From an uncultured Bacteroides sp. (lineage in GTDB: Bacteria > Bacteroidota > Bacteroidia > Bacteroidales > Bacteroidaceae), in assembly GCF_963678845.1 (NCBI RefSeq), contig NZ_OY787464.1, positions 682,001 through 746,000 of the forward strand: DNA of 64,000 nucleotides, given 5' to 3'. A model generated the notes under the pieces. That model searched no databases, was not told the origin of the DNA, and worked only from the letters and a program-made list of their open reading frames with translations. The position numbers and the translations under genes were made by a program. Numbering within the stretch: the first letter of the stretch is position 1; the number at the start of each line of letters is the position of its first letter. Of the stretch, positions 1-8,324 are shown piece after piece.

Positions 1-1093
1 GACATGTAATTGCAACCAATCCACCAAGTAATCCGTTCACCGAGAAACTTGTATCAAACTTACCTTTTGTAAGTCCAAAAAAGTAAGCTAATATCATGGC
101 ACCAAAGGTACCTGTACAAGCTGCAATTGTTGTGTTGGCAGCAACTCGGCCAATTCCATCATAATCCATTGCTGAAAGTGTGCTTCCCGGGTTAAAACCG
201 TACCAGCCAAACCAAAGTAAAAATGCTCCGAGTGTTGCTAATGGCAAACTGTGAGGAGCTGGCAATCCACCTTTATCTTTATCATCGCGCAAAAACACAC
301 GACCGATACGGGGACCAAGAACAATTGCACCGGCTAATGAAATAACGCCACCAATTGTATGAACTACTGTTGAACCGGCAAAGTCACGGAAACATTGTCC
401 TAAAGTAGGTAAGAAATGACCAGGAGTTCCCATCAATGCTAAGAATCCGTCAGGTCCCCAAGCCCAGTGACCAATAACAGGATAAATGAAACCGGTAACA
501 CAAATACTGTAGAGAATATCACCTTTGAAACTGGTACGTCCGATCATTGCACCAGAAGTAATGGTTGATGCGGTGTCGGCAAAAGCAAATTGGAAAATCC
601 AGTGTGCTAAAATTGCAATACCTGTTGTTCCATAAGTAGCAGGCATTCCTTGCAGGAAGAACCAGTGGTATCCGATAAACCCGTTACCGCTACTAAACAT
701 AAACGCATATCCGATAGCCCAGAAAAAGACTCCACAAATAGCTGTATCCAAAATACATTCAATTAAAACATTGACTGTTTCTCTTTTTCTGGCAAAACCA
801 GCTTCCAACATAACAAAACCTGCTTGCATACCAAATACCAGTGCTGCTGCAACGAGCACCCAAGCCGTATTTAAAGAGTTTATTACGGCAGTTTCATGTG
901 CAGTATAAACTTCAGCAGCATTGGCTGATAATCCGATTAATCCAGGAAGCATTATCATGGCTGCTATTACCATACCCATACCAATTATTTTCCCTGAGAA
1001 AACAGCAAAAAACAGTTTCGTCTTTTCAGACCGACTCATTGTCACTCTTGGACTAAATGAAGTCTCTTTTCTAAGTATTTTACTTAATATCAT
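1..1093 (-). CDS. amt: Ammonium transporter (Amt family), 3' end beyond window
   Basis: Reading the minus strand from the ATG at 1093 gives a continuous frame to the left edge. After a short N-terminal extension comes a hydrophobic segment resembling a signal peptide, then multiple membrane segments with Amt hallmarks: GMQAGFVMLEAGFARKRE, FQFAFADTASTITSGAM, WAWGPDGFLALMGTPGHF, DFAGSTVVHTIGG and FGWYGFNPGS. Amt proteins are trimeric inner-membrane channels for ammonium uptake. It lies 53 bp downstream of a P-II gene on the same strand, the classic glnK-amt pairing, so P-II probably gates it. An ATG at 1039 is an alternative start. The C-terminus lies outside the window. Confidence 0.95.
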   Translation of the reverse strand, partial: MILSKILRKETSFSPRVTMSRSEKTKLFFAVFSGKIIGMGMVIAAMIMLPGLIGLSANAAEVYTAHETAVINSLNTAWVLVAAALVFGMQAGFVMLEAGFARKRETVNVLIECILDTAICGVFFWAIGYAFMFSSGNGFIGYHWFFLQGMPATYGTTGIAILAHWIFQFAFADTASTITSGAMIGRTSFKGDILYSICVTGFIYPVIGHWAWGPDGFLALMGTPGHFLPTLGQCFRDFAGSTVVHTIGGVISLAGAIVLGPRIGRVFLRDDKDKGGLPAPHSLPLATLGAFLLWFGWYGFNPGSTLSAMDYDGIGRVAANTTIAACTGTFGAMILAYFFGLTKGKFDTSFSVNGLLGGLVAITC

Positions 1094-1146
1094 AGTTCAT
1101 TTTTTAATTAATAGAATTTTGTCGCTAAATGAATTTTTTAGATCTT

Positions 1147-1494
1147 TTACTTTGAGTATAATGATTCATCTCCACTTTCGCGTGTACGGATTCTCCAGGA
1201 TTCGTCGACAGGTGAAACAAAGATTTTACCATCTCCTATTTGTCCCGTATAAGCAACATCGAGTAAACAATCTACTGTTTTTCTGACATTTTCATCACGA
1301 ACCACGATCGTTAATAATCTGCGGGGGATTAATGCAGTGCTGCCATGTTCTCCACGATAAGTACGCTGGAGATTCTTTTCATTTCCAACACCTGTAGCTT
1401 CCCAAAACGAGAAAAATTCAATTCCAATTTTGTTAAGAGCATCCTTTACTTCTTCAAATTTTGAAGTACGAATAATTGCTTCAATCTTTTTCAT
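1147..1494 (-). CDS. P-II family nitrogen regulator (GlnB/GlnK-like)
   Basis: A 115-residue protein with P-II features: N-terminal MKKIEAIIR, a T-loop region at about 35-55 and the C-terminal signature TGQIGDGKIFV. P-II trimers sense ATP/ADP and 2-oxoglutarate and block Amt channels. It aligns without gaps to E. coli GlnB through residue 51, and the uridylylated Tyr51 is Gly here, while Gln39 (a 2-oxoglutarate/Mg-ATP contact) is Glu; Tyr46 is kept. Uridylylation at the usual site is therefore not possible. It sits between a porin-like gene (12 bp upstream) and amt (53 bp downstream), apparently one operon. Confidence 0.93.
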   Translation of the reverse strand: MKKIEAIIRTSKFEEVKDALNKIGIEFFSFWEATGVGNEKNLQRTYRGEHGSTALIPRRLLTIVVRDENVRKTVDCLLDVAYTGQIGDGKIFVSPVDESWRIRTRESGDESLYSK

Positions 1495-1506
1495 ATTATG
1501 TCATTT

Positions 1507-2241
1507 TTAAAAACTTATACCAAATACCATGTAAGCTTTTTGTGATTCTGGGTTAACTGCTATTTTTGCGAAAGCAGGGAAACTAAATGAGTCCGTCACT
1601 TTTACAGTTTTTTTTGCTGTCAATCCTATGTTCACTATTGCTAATTTATCTGTTTTTGTAGTGTATGCACCATCCCAGGGGGTACAACCTATTTCTGCTT
1701 TCATATCTAAACCACCCAAAGTGAAAGGTGCTGTAGCCTCAATGTAAGAAGAATAAGCTCGTTTTCCGTCTTTCTTTTTATAGTAATCCTGTCCGGCAAA
1801 ATTAGTGTACCAATTAACAGCAAATGGACCGAAATTATATCCAATATTTCCTTCGAAAACATGTGAACTTTCAGCTGAATGTGCTCCATAACTGAAATAT
1901 TTTGCATTTGCTTCACTGCTTCCTGGAGTCTTATTGAAAGAATAGTCAGTAATTCCGATATTTAATTTTCCAATAGTGTAAGCAGCAGTAAGGTCAAACT
2001 CTTTCGTATCCTTTCCTTCCAGTCCCACATTACCCCATGCCGATAGCGTAAAATTACCCTTGGTAATACCTAAACTCGGTTGTACACTAATTCCTCCAAG
2101 ATCTTCACCTCTCCAGTAATAACCACTTACTACATCTGCCCCGACTGTTACTTTTGTGTCATTTTGTGCATTTATTCCTGCAGGAAATAAAAGTATAACA
2201 CAACTTACAATCATCAATAAACTTTTCTTTCGTTTTTCCAT
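1507..2241 (-). CDS. Putative outer-membrane beta-barrel protein of the amt operon
   Basis: A 244-residue protein with a clear signal peptide (MEKRKKSLLMIVSCVILLF, cleavage near INAQ). The mature part alternates polar and hydrophobic residues in strand-like stretches and ends in a terminal aromatic (FGISF), as outer-membrane barrels do. The start, VTVGADVVSGYYWRGEDLGG, resembles TorF-like putative porins. It is the first gene of the operon with P-II and Amt, so a role in letting ammonium or small nitrogen compounds across the outer membrane is a reasonable inference. Substrate is not determinable from sequence. Confidence 0.7.
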   Translation of the reverse strand: MEKRKKSLLMIVSCVILLFPAGINAQNDTKVTVGADVVSGYYWRGEDLGGISVQPSLGITKGNFTLSAWGNVGLEGKDTKEFDLTAAYTIGKLNIGITDYSFNKTPGSSEANAKYFSYGAHSAESSHVFEGNIGYNFGPFAVNWYTNFAGQDYYKKKDGKRAYSSYIEATAPFTLGGLDMKAEIGCTPWDGAYTTKTDKLAIVNIGLTAKKTVKVTDSFSFPAFAKIAVNPESQKAYMVFGISF

Positions 2242-2640
2242 TGTTCATTTAGTATTTATAGTTTGTAATATAATATATTGTCATTTTAAATATTACATTT
2301 TGATATTCATTTAACTAAATAATTATCATATTTATTTTTATTTATGCAAAGTAAGATCTTTTTGATATTACAAACAAGCTTTTATATTACAAATTAATAC
2401 TTCAATATACTAAATATTAATTTTGATTTAAAATAGGCTTTTATTGTATCAAATAGCTATATATTTAACTATATAAACAACGATATGAAAGTTTAGATAT
2501 AAATAAAACAGAATTAAGATAAAACTATCGAGAAAAAAAACGGATATTATAGTATAAATAGATCTATTTATTGGTATATTATGTGAATCAGTGGTTGAAC
2601 TGAACCGCCAAGTTAGTAATCATGCACGGCACACCACAAA
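2242..2640. promoter_or_regulatory. AT-rich upstream region of the porin-P-II-amt operon with repeated ATATTACAAA words
   Basis: About 400 bp without a gene. ATATTACAAAC occurs at 2365-2375, ATATTACAAAT at 2384-2394, and the inverted copy GTTTGTAATAT at 2261-2271, just upstream of the operon start at 2241. A partial copy is at about 2289. No clean TAnnTTTG element was found here. The repeats could be operators for a nitrogen regulator, but base composition is so AT-rich that chance is a real alternative. Confidence 0.35.
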
Positions 2641-2646
2641 AAAAAA

Positions 2647-2672
2647 GATCTTGTAGCACTTAATACAAGATC
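2647..2672 (-). terminator. Rho-independent terminator of the GH2 gene
   Basis: Perfect 9-bp stem (gatcttgta/tacaagatc) with an 8-nt loop, followed on the minus strand by a run of about ten T. It lies just after the GH2 stop codon. Confidence 0.85.
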
Positions 2673-2682
2673 CTTTTTACAA

Positions 2683-5600
2683 TTACTTACCAGCATTCTC
2701 TATGAAATTGCAAAGTAACTTTTTAGCTACATTCGGCGGTGATTCTTTTGAATTCAGATTTCCACAAATATCCAGTGTAGAAAATATAATCTTACCTTTA
2801 CCGCAAGGAATAACTCCCACAGCTGTTCCCAATTTAAGCGGATAACAATGATAGGCTCCGGCAACCAGTTCTTCACCTTCCACTTCAAGACCATAACTTT
2901 CGGAACCATTCTTCACCACTGCCTGATATGGCCAATTCATACTATCATTGGTTGGCAGACCATTGAACAGCGGATGCTGTTTCACGAAATGAACACCTCC
3001 AAGCCAGGCTGTGCCCACCTGAAATTTACCGGAATAGGTTACTTTGGTATTTTTAGTAATCAGGTCCATCCATGTGTCGGCATTATCAACCAGAATAAGC
3101 GTTGTTCCTTCTTTTGCCACCCGGTCTATTAGCTTTTGCGGATCAGCCGCATTCGTTTCCGGTGCCGACCATTGCAAACGACATAAGCCTGGTATGTTTT
3201 TCACCTGAACAAGATCAATACTCAGATTAAATGGTTTTCCTTTTGTGAAGTTTACCAACACCTTATCGCGTCCGCCACTATTTTTCGTTATCTCTATAAT
3301 AGTAGCACCGTTTATTGTTAGTTGACTAGCTCCACTTGTCTGCAATTCAAGGTAATATGCACCACTCACGGCAGGAATTATTTGTGTTTCCCAGCGGGCA
3401 TTATACCTTTCCGTACTTGTTACAGAAGGATCAGGTGTAGCCCCCATTGCTACATTGAAATTAATATCCCGGTCTGTCCGCTGTGATATCTTGTCCTGAA
3501 ATTTATTGTCTCTGTAAAATGATACAGTTACACCCTGTTTTCCATCAGCAGTAAGAAGCTGATCCGTTGGAACAACACTCAGGTTACCTCCCATTGGCGG
3601 ACGTGATACCACTACCCAGTCAAGATGTTTGGCATTATCTGAGTAATCCGTTACTGAAAGCTTTTTATCGTTATTCAAAAAGTTCTTCAGAACACCGTTG
3701 TGTTCCCATACAGCTCCGTTACCATTAAGTTTAGCTGAACGCCAGTCAACTGCCAGAAACTGATCACTTCCTGAAGCATTACTATTACCTTCATTATCAG
3801 AAAGGATTACATCTATGCGATGCATTCCAGCGATAGCAGAAGTCGGAATCTCAATACCCTCAGCTATAAGTTGTCCGTAAACATCGCCTCCGGCAATTGT
3901 TGCTTCAACGTCCTTACTAAAAATCACTTTACCTTCAGGGTCTTTCACGGAAATTGAAAGTTTGTGAGCTCCTTTAAGATTCTTTTCGTTGATGATATAA
4001 AAATCAGTAATCACTTTATCATTCAGTTCAACTATCTGCTTACGTACTTTCACGGCAACATAAAGCGGTTGGTTGTACCGTGCAATAAGCGCAGTATCGC
4101 CTTTCAGGTTCCGGAAACAATCCACAACCCCTGAATGGTTCTCAATAGTCTGCGCCTCCCATCCATTAATAGCATAACCGTCTGTATAATTGTCCAGACG
4201 GATAGTCTCTATCTTACGTCCCTGATGTTCAATGGAAATATTTCCCATTGCCACGGTAAATGCATCAACAGTTGGAAATGCCGGACGAAGATTTTTCCGG
4301 GTAAGGAAATTATCAAAAGTCTTGTACCAATCCAGATACATAGCACCATCCCACCCCATATTAGGAGACACCTCAAGCACACTCTTTATCTTTTCCAAAC
4401 GTGGAGGAGTAGATATAGCTCCCTCTTCTCCCCAGAAAACAATGTCCTTTTTATTTGCAGTATAGTTGTAATAATCGGTTGGACTCTTATAAAAGCTCTG
4501 GTTCCATACCTGTGGACCACCGGCATGATGAAAATCATACCAGCCTTTCCAATAAACTGTTGTATCGTTAGGACGAAGATGGATTCGCGCCTGTTCATTC
4601 TCTTCGGCACGACACCATGCAGAAGTTCGGGTAATAGTGCGTGTAGGGTCCAGTTTATGGGCCTCCAGCATATCACTGATATTCAGTTTCAATATATCGT
4701 CACTTACCGGTCCGGCTTCATTGATCATGTTAATCATAACCAGACTTGGGTGACTACGATCACGCTTCACCATCCGCATCACTTTCTCATGCATCAGAGT
4801 ATGCCCAAACGGATTATCGGGATTCTGACCACTGCGGTAGTTTCCCGGTTCCTCATAATAAAGCAATCCCAGTTCGTCCGCTTTCTCCAGCACAACAGGA
4901 GCACCAATACATCTGTGAAAATTGAGCATATTTAGTCCCATTGCCTTAGCAATACGTATCTGTTTCTCGGCCAATTCTTCCGTTGGGTAGATACCATTTA
5001 TAGGCCAGAATCCCCAGCTGATGGCAGTACGCAGCACAATTCGCTTTCCATTGAGACGAAACATAGCATCCGAGCCTTGTCCTACAGGTTCAAACCAACG
5101 GAACCCGAATACTTTATTATCCTCATCTATGGCATTCTTTCCATCAACTATAGAAACCTTGCAAACATACAGATTCGGATTTTCTGTGTCCCATAACTTT
5201 GCATCGGGTGCAGTTATTTTTGCAGTAACCAGATTATCTCCCGGTTTCAATTTCACATTCTTTATTTCCTGACTAGAAATTTCAATGCCGGGATTTTTCT
5301 TATCAACAACACGAATTACGATATTCCGAACAATCTCTTTTGCAGTACTATTCGTAATAGTTATTTTCGGATGTACTTCCGTAATGGCAGGAGTATTCTG
5401 AACATAAATATCATCCACATAAACCTGAGCACATGCAACCAATTTCACACGCCCGGTAATTCCACCAAAAGCATGGCTTCCCGGCACCATATATTTTCCC
5501 CAGTTAACTACATCGCCATCCCTCCAATCATAATTTCCACCCGGATCGGTAACACGCAATGCTAATTGCACAGTTTCTCCGGGTTTTGCAAAATTGGTAA

Positions 5601-6054
5601 TATCAACCTCGAAAGGAGTATTTCCTGTTAAATCATAACCCGTAAGTTTCTGGTTGATGAATACCTCTGAACGATAGCGCGCCGCTTCAAAACGGAGCAA
5701 TAACCTACTTCCTTTTGCAGCAGCCGGAATACTAACGGTACGAAACCACCAGCTAACACCCTTAATATCCCCTTCCGGTCCCGGTTTAACCTGCAGGTAT
5801 TCTTCCACCGTACCAGGAACACTTACCTCTTTCGCTCCCTGAAGTGAGTTCCATCCACCGGTTGGCAAAGCAGCAGGAATTGATTTAATATCTGTAGAAG
5901 GAAGAAATAATGGATCATTTTTCCACGAAGCATTCTTGTCATACCAAAGTTTCCACCCTTTCCCCGACAAGTCCGTTTCAATCCTGTTTTGAGAATGTAA
6001 CAGGAAAACTGGTGCACAGCACAACAGTAATAAAAGTTTCAGTGATTTTTGCAT
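2683..6054 (-). CDS. Secreted glycoside hydrolase family 2 enzyme with inserted PA14 domain
   Basis: 1123 residues with an N-terminal signal peptide (hydrophobic run LKLLLLLCCAPVFLL). Order of domains: GH2 sugar-binding jelly roll (about 30-220), immunoglobulin-like domain (about 225-330), TIM barrel (about 340-650) with the acid/base Glu446 in MINMINEAG and a likely nucleophile at Glu543/544 in FWGEEGAIS. A PA14-like domain is visible at about 840-962 (YNARWETQIIPAVSGAYYLEL), followed by a final domain (about 965-1123) resembling the glutamine-amidotransferase-like end domain of some galactosidases. It is probably periplasmic and releases a terminal sugar from a plant polysaccharide; the sugar cannot be fixed from sequence. 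It is monocistronic with its own terminator and no SusC/D neighbours. Confidence 0.9.
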   Translation of the reverse strand: MQKSLKLLLLLCCAPVFLLHSQNRIETDLSGKGWKLWYDKNASWKNDPLFLPSTDIKSIPAALPTGGWNSLQGAKEVSVPGTVEEYLQVKPGPEGDIKGVSWWFRTVSIPAAAKGSRLLLRFEAARYRSEVFINQKLTGYDLTGNTPFEVDITNFAKPGETVQLALRVTDPGGNYDWRDGDVVNWGKYMVPGSHAFGGITGRVKLVACAQVYVDDIYVQNTPAITEVHPKITITNSTAKEIVRNIVIRVVDKKNPGIEISSQEIKNVKLKPGDNLVTAKITAPDAKLWDTENPNLYVCKVSIVDGKNAIDEDNKVFGFRWFEPVGQGSDAMFRLNGKRIVLRTAISWGFWPINGIYPTEELAEKQIRIAKAMGLNMLNFHRCIGAPVVLEKADELGLLYYEEPGNYRSGQNPDNPFGHTLMHEKVMRMVKRDRSHPSLVMINMINEAGPVSDDILKLNISDMLEAHKLDPTRTITRTSAWCRAEENEQARIHLRPNDTTVYWKGWYDFHHAGGPQVWNQSFYKSPTDYYNYTANKKDIVFWGEEGAISTPPRLEKIKSVLEVSPNMGWDGAMYLDWYKTFDNFLTRKNLRPAFPTVDAFTVAMGNISIEHQGRKIETIRLDNYTDGYAINGWEAQTIENHSGVVDCFRNLKGDTALIARYNQPLYVAVKVRKQIVELNDKVITDFYIINEKNLKGAHKLSISVKDPEGKVIFSKDVEATIAGGDVYGQLIAEGIEIPTSAIAGMHRIDVILSDNEGNSNASGSDQFLAVDWRSAKLNGNGAVWEHNGVLKNFLNNDKKLSVTDYSDNAKHLDWVVVSRPPMGGNLSVVPTDQLLTADGKQGVTVSFYRDNKFQDKISQRTDRDINFNVAMGATPDPSVTSTERYNARWETQIIPAVSGAYYLELQTSGASQLTINGATIIEITKNSGGRDKVLVNFTKGKPFNLSIDLVQVKNIPGLCRLQWSAPETNAADPQKLIDRVAKEGTTLILVDNADTWMDLITKNTKVTYSGKFQVGTAWLGGVHFVKQHPLFNGLPTNDSMNWPYQAVVKNGSESYGLEVEGEELVAGAYHCYPLKLGTAVGVIPCGKGKIIFSTLDICGNLNSKESPPNVAKKLLCNFIENAGK

Positions 6055-6560
6055 AATATCATTGCTTAATTATTCATAGTCTCAGGTTCAAAATCTATGC
6101 AATATTAAGGTTTTTATTACTATTTGATGTGTACTTTTTATTGTAAAAAGGGGATTATTTGTGTAAGCCTTGTATTAAATGCACCAGATAGAAGAGATTC
6201 TGGAACAAATCAAATTGTTATTAACCTGTTACTTCTCTCAAAAAGAAAAAAAACAGTTACAATAGGAATAAATCCTATATATTTGTAATCTTAATAGCCA
6301 TTACGGTAACTAAAATAATGCTTTCATATAAAACAAAATATTTATAAGGTTCTATAATCGTAAAACAAAGTTATCTACAACTACTTAGAATTCGAAAAAA
6401 CTCATTATCGTTTTCTGGTTTAATACTCGCCCTACGTCTTTTTCGTAAAGGCGATCACTTAGAGGATAAGATTTTTTAAGTAATTGTTAAAAGCACGCGC
6501 AAATAACCCTCACAAAACAAAAGATGCAAAAAAAACGTCTGTTTGTAGATGTGAAAAACT
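6055..6560. other. 506-bp intergenic region between GH2 and HxlR genes
   Basis: Contains the upstream region of the GH2 gene (right-to-left) and the downstream region of the HxlR gene. Apart from the dispersed repeat at 6269-6312 I see no convincing gene, RNA or hairpin terminator. The composition is AT-rich with short poly-A tracts. Confidence 0.5.
6269..6312. repeat. Dispersed repeat, left copy (flanks redox cassette)
   Basis: About 44 bp beginning AATAAATCCT and containing AGCCATTACGGTAA. It matches 11309-11352 with only a handful of differences and one single-base gap, in the same orientation. The two copies bracket the HxlR/ene-reductase cassette, with nothing else between. It could be a duplicated insertion scar, an attachment site or a shared intergenic element. 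Confidence 0.6.
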
Positions 6561-6974
6561 TTAATCGTTATTTTCTAATTCCTCAATTGCTTTATTTATA
6601 AATCCAACCTTGTCTTTTTTCACCTCTCTCAACATTGCTTTTATATCTTCCGGAATAGGAAAATATTTTTCAGACCACAAATCGATTTCAATCAATATGG
6701 GAAGTAGGTCAATCCCCCTTGGGGTTAACTTATATAATCCTTTTGCTTTGCTTTCCGGATCTTCTGATTTTTCAATAATCTTGTTTTCTTCCAACGTCTG
6801 CAATCTAGTGGCTAAAATATTGGTAGCTATTCCTTCCGATGATTTTAAAAAATCGCTATATCTGCACTTTTTGGAAAACATCAAATCTCTGATAATCAAC
6901 AAGGACCACTTATCTCCCCAAATATCTAGAGAACAACTAATTGGACAATCTGATCTTTTTTTAATCTTTTTCAT
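6561..6974 (-). CDS. HxlR-family winged-helix transcriptional regulator
   Basis: From the ATG at 6974 the protein is about 137 residues: MKKIKKRSDCPIS, then the typical HxlR core CSLDIWGDKWSLLIIRDLMF, the wing ALATRLQTLEENKIIEKS-like region and KGLYKLTPRGIDLLPIL. HxlR proteins are small dimeric regulators, often using a conserved N-terminal Cys (here in DCPISC) to sense electrophiles or oxidants. A longer start at 6998 would fall inside the operator and is rejected. The gene is divergent from the ene-reductase operon and shares a promoter region with it (6991-7070), so it most likely controls both itself and that operon. Confidence 0.92.
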   Translation of the reverse strand: MKKIKKRSDCPISCSLDIWGDKWSLLIIRDLMFSKKCRYSDFLKSSEGIATNILATRLQTLEENKIIEKSEDPESKAKGLYKLTPRGIDLLPILIEIDLWSEKYFPIPEDIKAMLREVKKDKVGFINKAIEELENND

Positions 6975-6990
6975 AAAAATATTTTTATCC

Positions 6991-7070
6991 ACTTGCAAAT
7001 TGCAAGTTATTCATTATCTTTGCACTTGCAATTTGCAAGCAAAGATAATGAATTATATCATAACCACAAG
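6991..7070. promoter_or_regulatory. Face-to-face divergent promoters with two palindromic operators
   Basis: Plus-strand -7 element TATCTTTG at 7015-7022 with a TTG at 6993-6995, 19 nt upstream. Minus-strand -7 element TATCTTTG at 7047-7040 with TTG at 7069-7067, also 19 nt away. The two -7 elements lie in a 15-bp perfect inverted repeat (7009-7023 and 7039-7053). Operator 1 is the perfect palindrome ACTTGCAAATTGCAAGT (6991-7007); operator 2 is CTTGCAATTTGCAAG (7025-7039); their centres are 33 bp apart, about three helical turns. Operator 1 covers the plus -33 element and operator 2 covers both predicted start points. HxlR is the obvious ligand. Confidence 0.8.
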
Positions 7071-7084
7071 AAAGGAAAGAAAAA

Positions 7085-8275
7085 ATGAACAAGGTATTTG
7101 AGCCAATTAATTTGGCAGGAATAATATTTCCAAACAGAATTATCAGATCGGCAACCTATGAAGGAATGAGTGATGAGAGAGGTAACCCTACACCACAGTT
7201 GCTTAAAAAGTACGAAGCATTAGCAAAAGGAGGTGTAGGTGGAATTATAACCGGCTTTATTGGAGTAAATCAGCAAGGAAAGAGTACAGGCTATAATATG
7301 TCTATGATAAATGAAGCCGAACATATTAATGCTTACAAATGTTTAACTACAAAAATGCATGAGCTGGGAACTCCTATTATTGCTCAACTTAATCATTGTG
7401 GTGGCCAAACAAAAGAAGAAGCTACTGGCATGCCAGTTATTGCACCTTCAAAAATAGCAGACTATAAGGCTAAAGAAATGACTAAAGCTGATATCTTAGA
7501 AGTAATAGAAGCGTTTGTTAAGGGAATAAAGAATGCAAAAGAGGCAGGCTTTGATGGTGTGCAAATTCATGTAGCACATGGATATTTACTTTCAGAATTT
7601 GTATCGCCCAGAATGAACAAAAGAACAGATGAGTGGGGAGGAAGTACTGAAAATAGATTTAGAATTATTAAAACAATATTTGAAAAAGCCAGAAAGGAAG
7701 TGGGCAATTATACAATGATTGTAAAAATGAACGGCTATGAAACCTTGAAAAACGGACTTACAATTGAAGAATCTGTAAAAATAGCCAAACTATTAGAACA
7801 GGCAGGATGCGATGGAATTGAAGTTTCAAATGGAACTGTAAAAGCCGGACTGGCAACAATGCGAGGACAAGTACCATGGGAAATTATGGTGGCACAAAAT
7901 AATAAGTTGAATAAAATGCCAAAATTTATAAAAGGAATTATCGGTGCTGTTGCAGAAAAGACATTCCCACAACCTCAGCCCAAAAGCTTATATAATTTGA
8001 ATGCAGCATTATCAATCAAGAAAGCTGTGAATATTCCTGTGATTGTTGTAGGCGGTATTACGAACTTAGAGGAAATAGAAGATATTATTGATAATGATAA
8101 ATGCGATATGGTTTCCATGTCAAGGCCATTTATACTCGAATCGGATTTAGTTAATAAGTTCAAAGCCGGGAAGCAGACACACGCAAAGTGTATTCAATGT
8201 AATTTCTGTATAATCAGTTCGGAAAGTGGACCTCTCAGGTGTTATTATGGGAAAGTTCCGGCAAGCCTGTCTTAG
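7085..8275 (+). CDS. NADH:flavin oxidoreductase, Old Yellow Enzyme family
   Basis: 396 residues with an FMN-binding TIM barrel: FPNRIIRSATYEG at the start, active-site pair in QIHVAHGYLLSEFVSP, then EWGGSTENRFRI and the phosphate-binding VIVVGGIT...SMSRPFI. These enzymes reduce activated C=C bonds with NAD(P)H. The C-terminus carries four Cys in CIQCNFC plus C ten residues later, a spacing (CX2CX2CX10C) close to, but not the same as, the 4Fe-4S site of FadH-type dienoyl-CoA reductases (CX2CX3CX11C). The FadH-type C-terminal FAD/NAD domain is absent. First gene of the HxlR-controlled cassette. Confidence 0.92.
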   Translation: MNKVFEPINLAGIIFPNRIIRSATYEGMSDERGNPTPQLLKKYEALAKGGVGGIITGFIGVNQQGKSTGYNMSMINEAEHINAYKCLTTKMHELGTPIIAQLNHCGGQTKEEATGMPVIAPSKIADYKAKEMTKADILEVIEAFVKGIKNAKEAGFDGVQIHVAHGYLLSEFVSPRMNKRTDEWGGSTENRFRIIKTIFEKARKEVGNYTMIVKMNGYETLKNGLTIEESVKIAKLLEQAGCDGIEVSNGTVKAGLATMRGQVPWEIMVAQNNKLNKMPKFIKGIIGAVAEKTFPQPQPKSLYNLNAALSIKKAVNIPVIVVGGITNLEEIEDIIDNDKCDMVSMSRPFILESDLVNKFKAGKQTHAKCIQCNFCIISSESGPLRCYYGKVPASLS

Positions 8276-8324
8276 CACTTACCGGATAATTATTTTTAAA
8301 AATCTTCATCTAAAATAGAAAAAA

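Noticed and set aside
841..1286. Plus-strand frames opposite amt and P-II
   Set aside because: They are antisense to clear amt and P-II coding sequence.
4135..4935. Long plus-strand open frame of 266 codons
   Set aside because: It lies entirely inside the well-supported GH2 gene on the other strand and has no family features.
6610..7101. Plus-strand frame across the HxlR gene
   Set aside because: It is antisense to HxlR and runs through the shared operator region.
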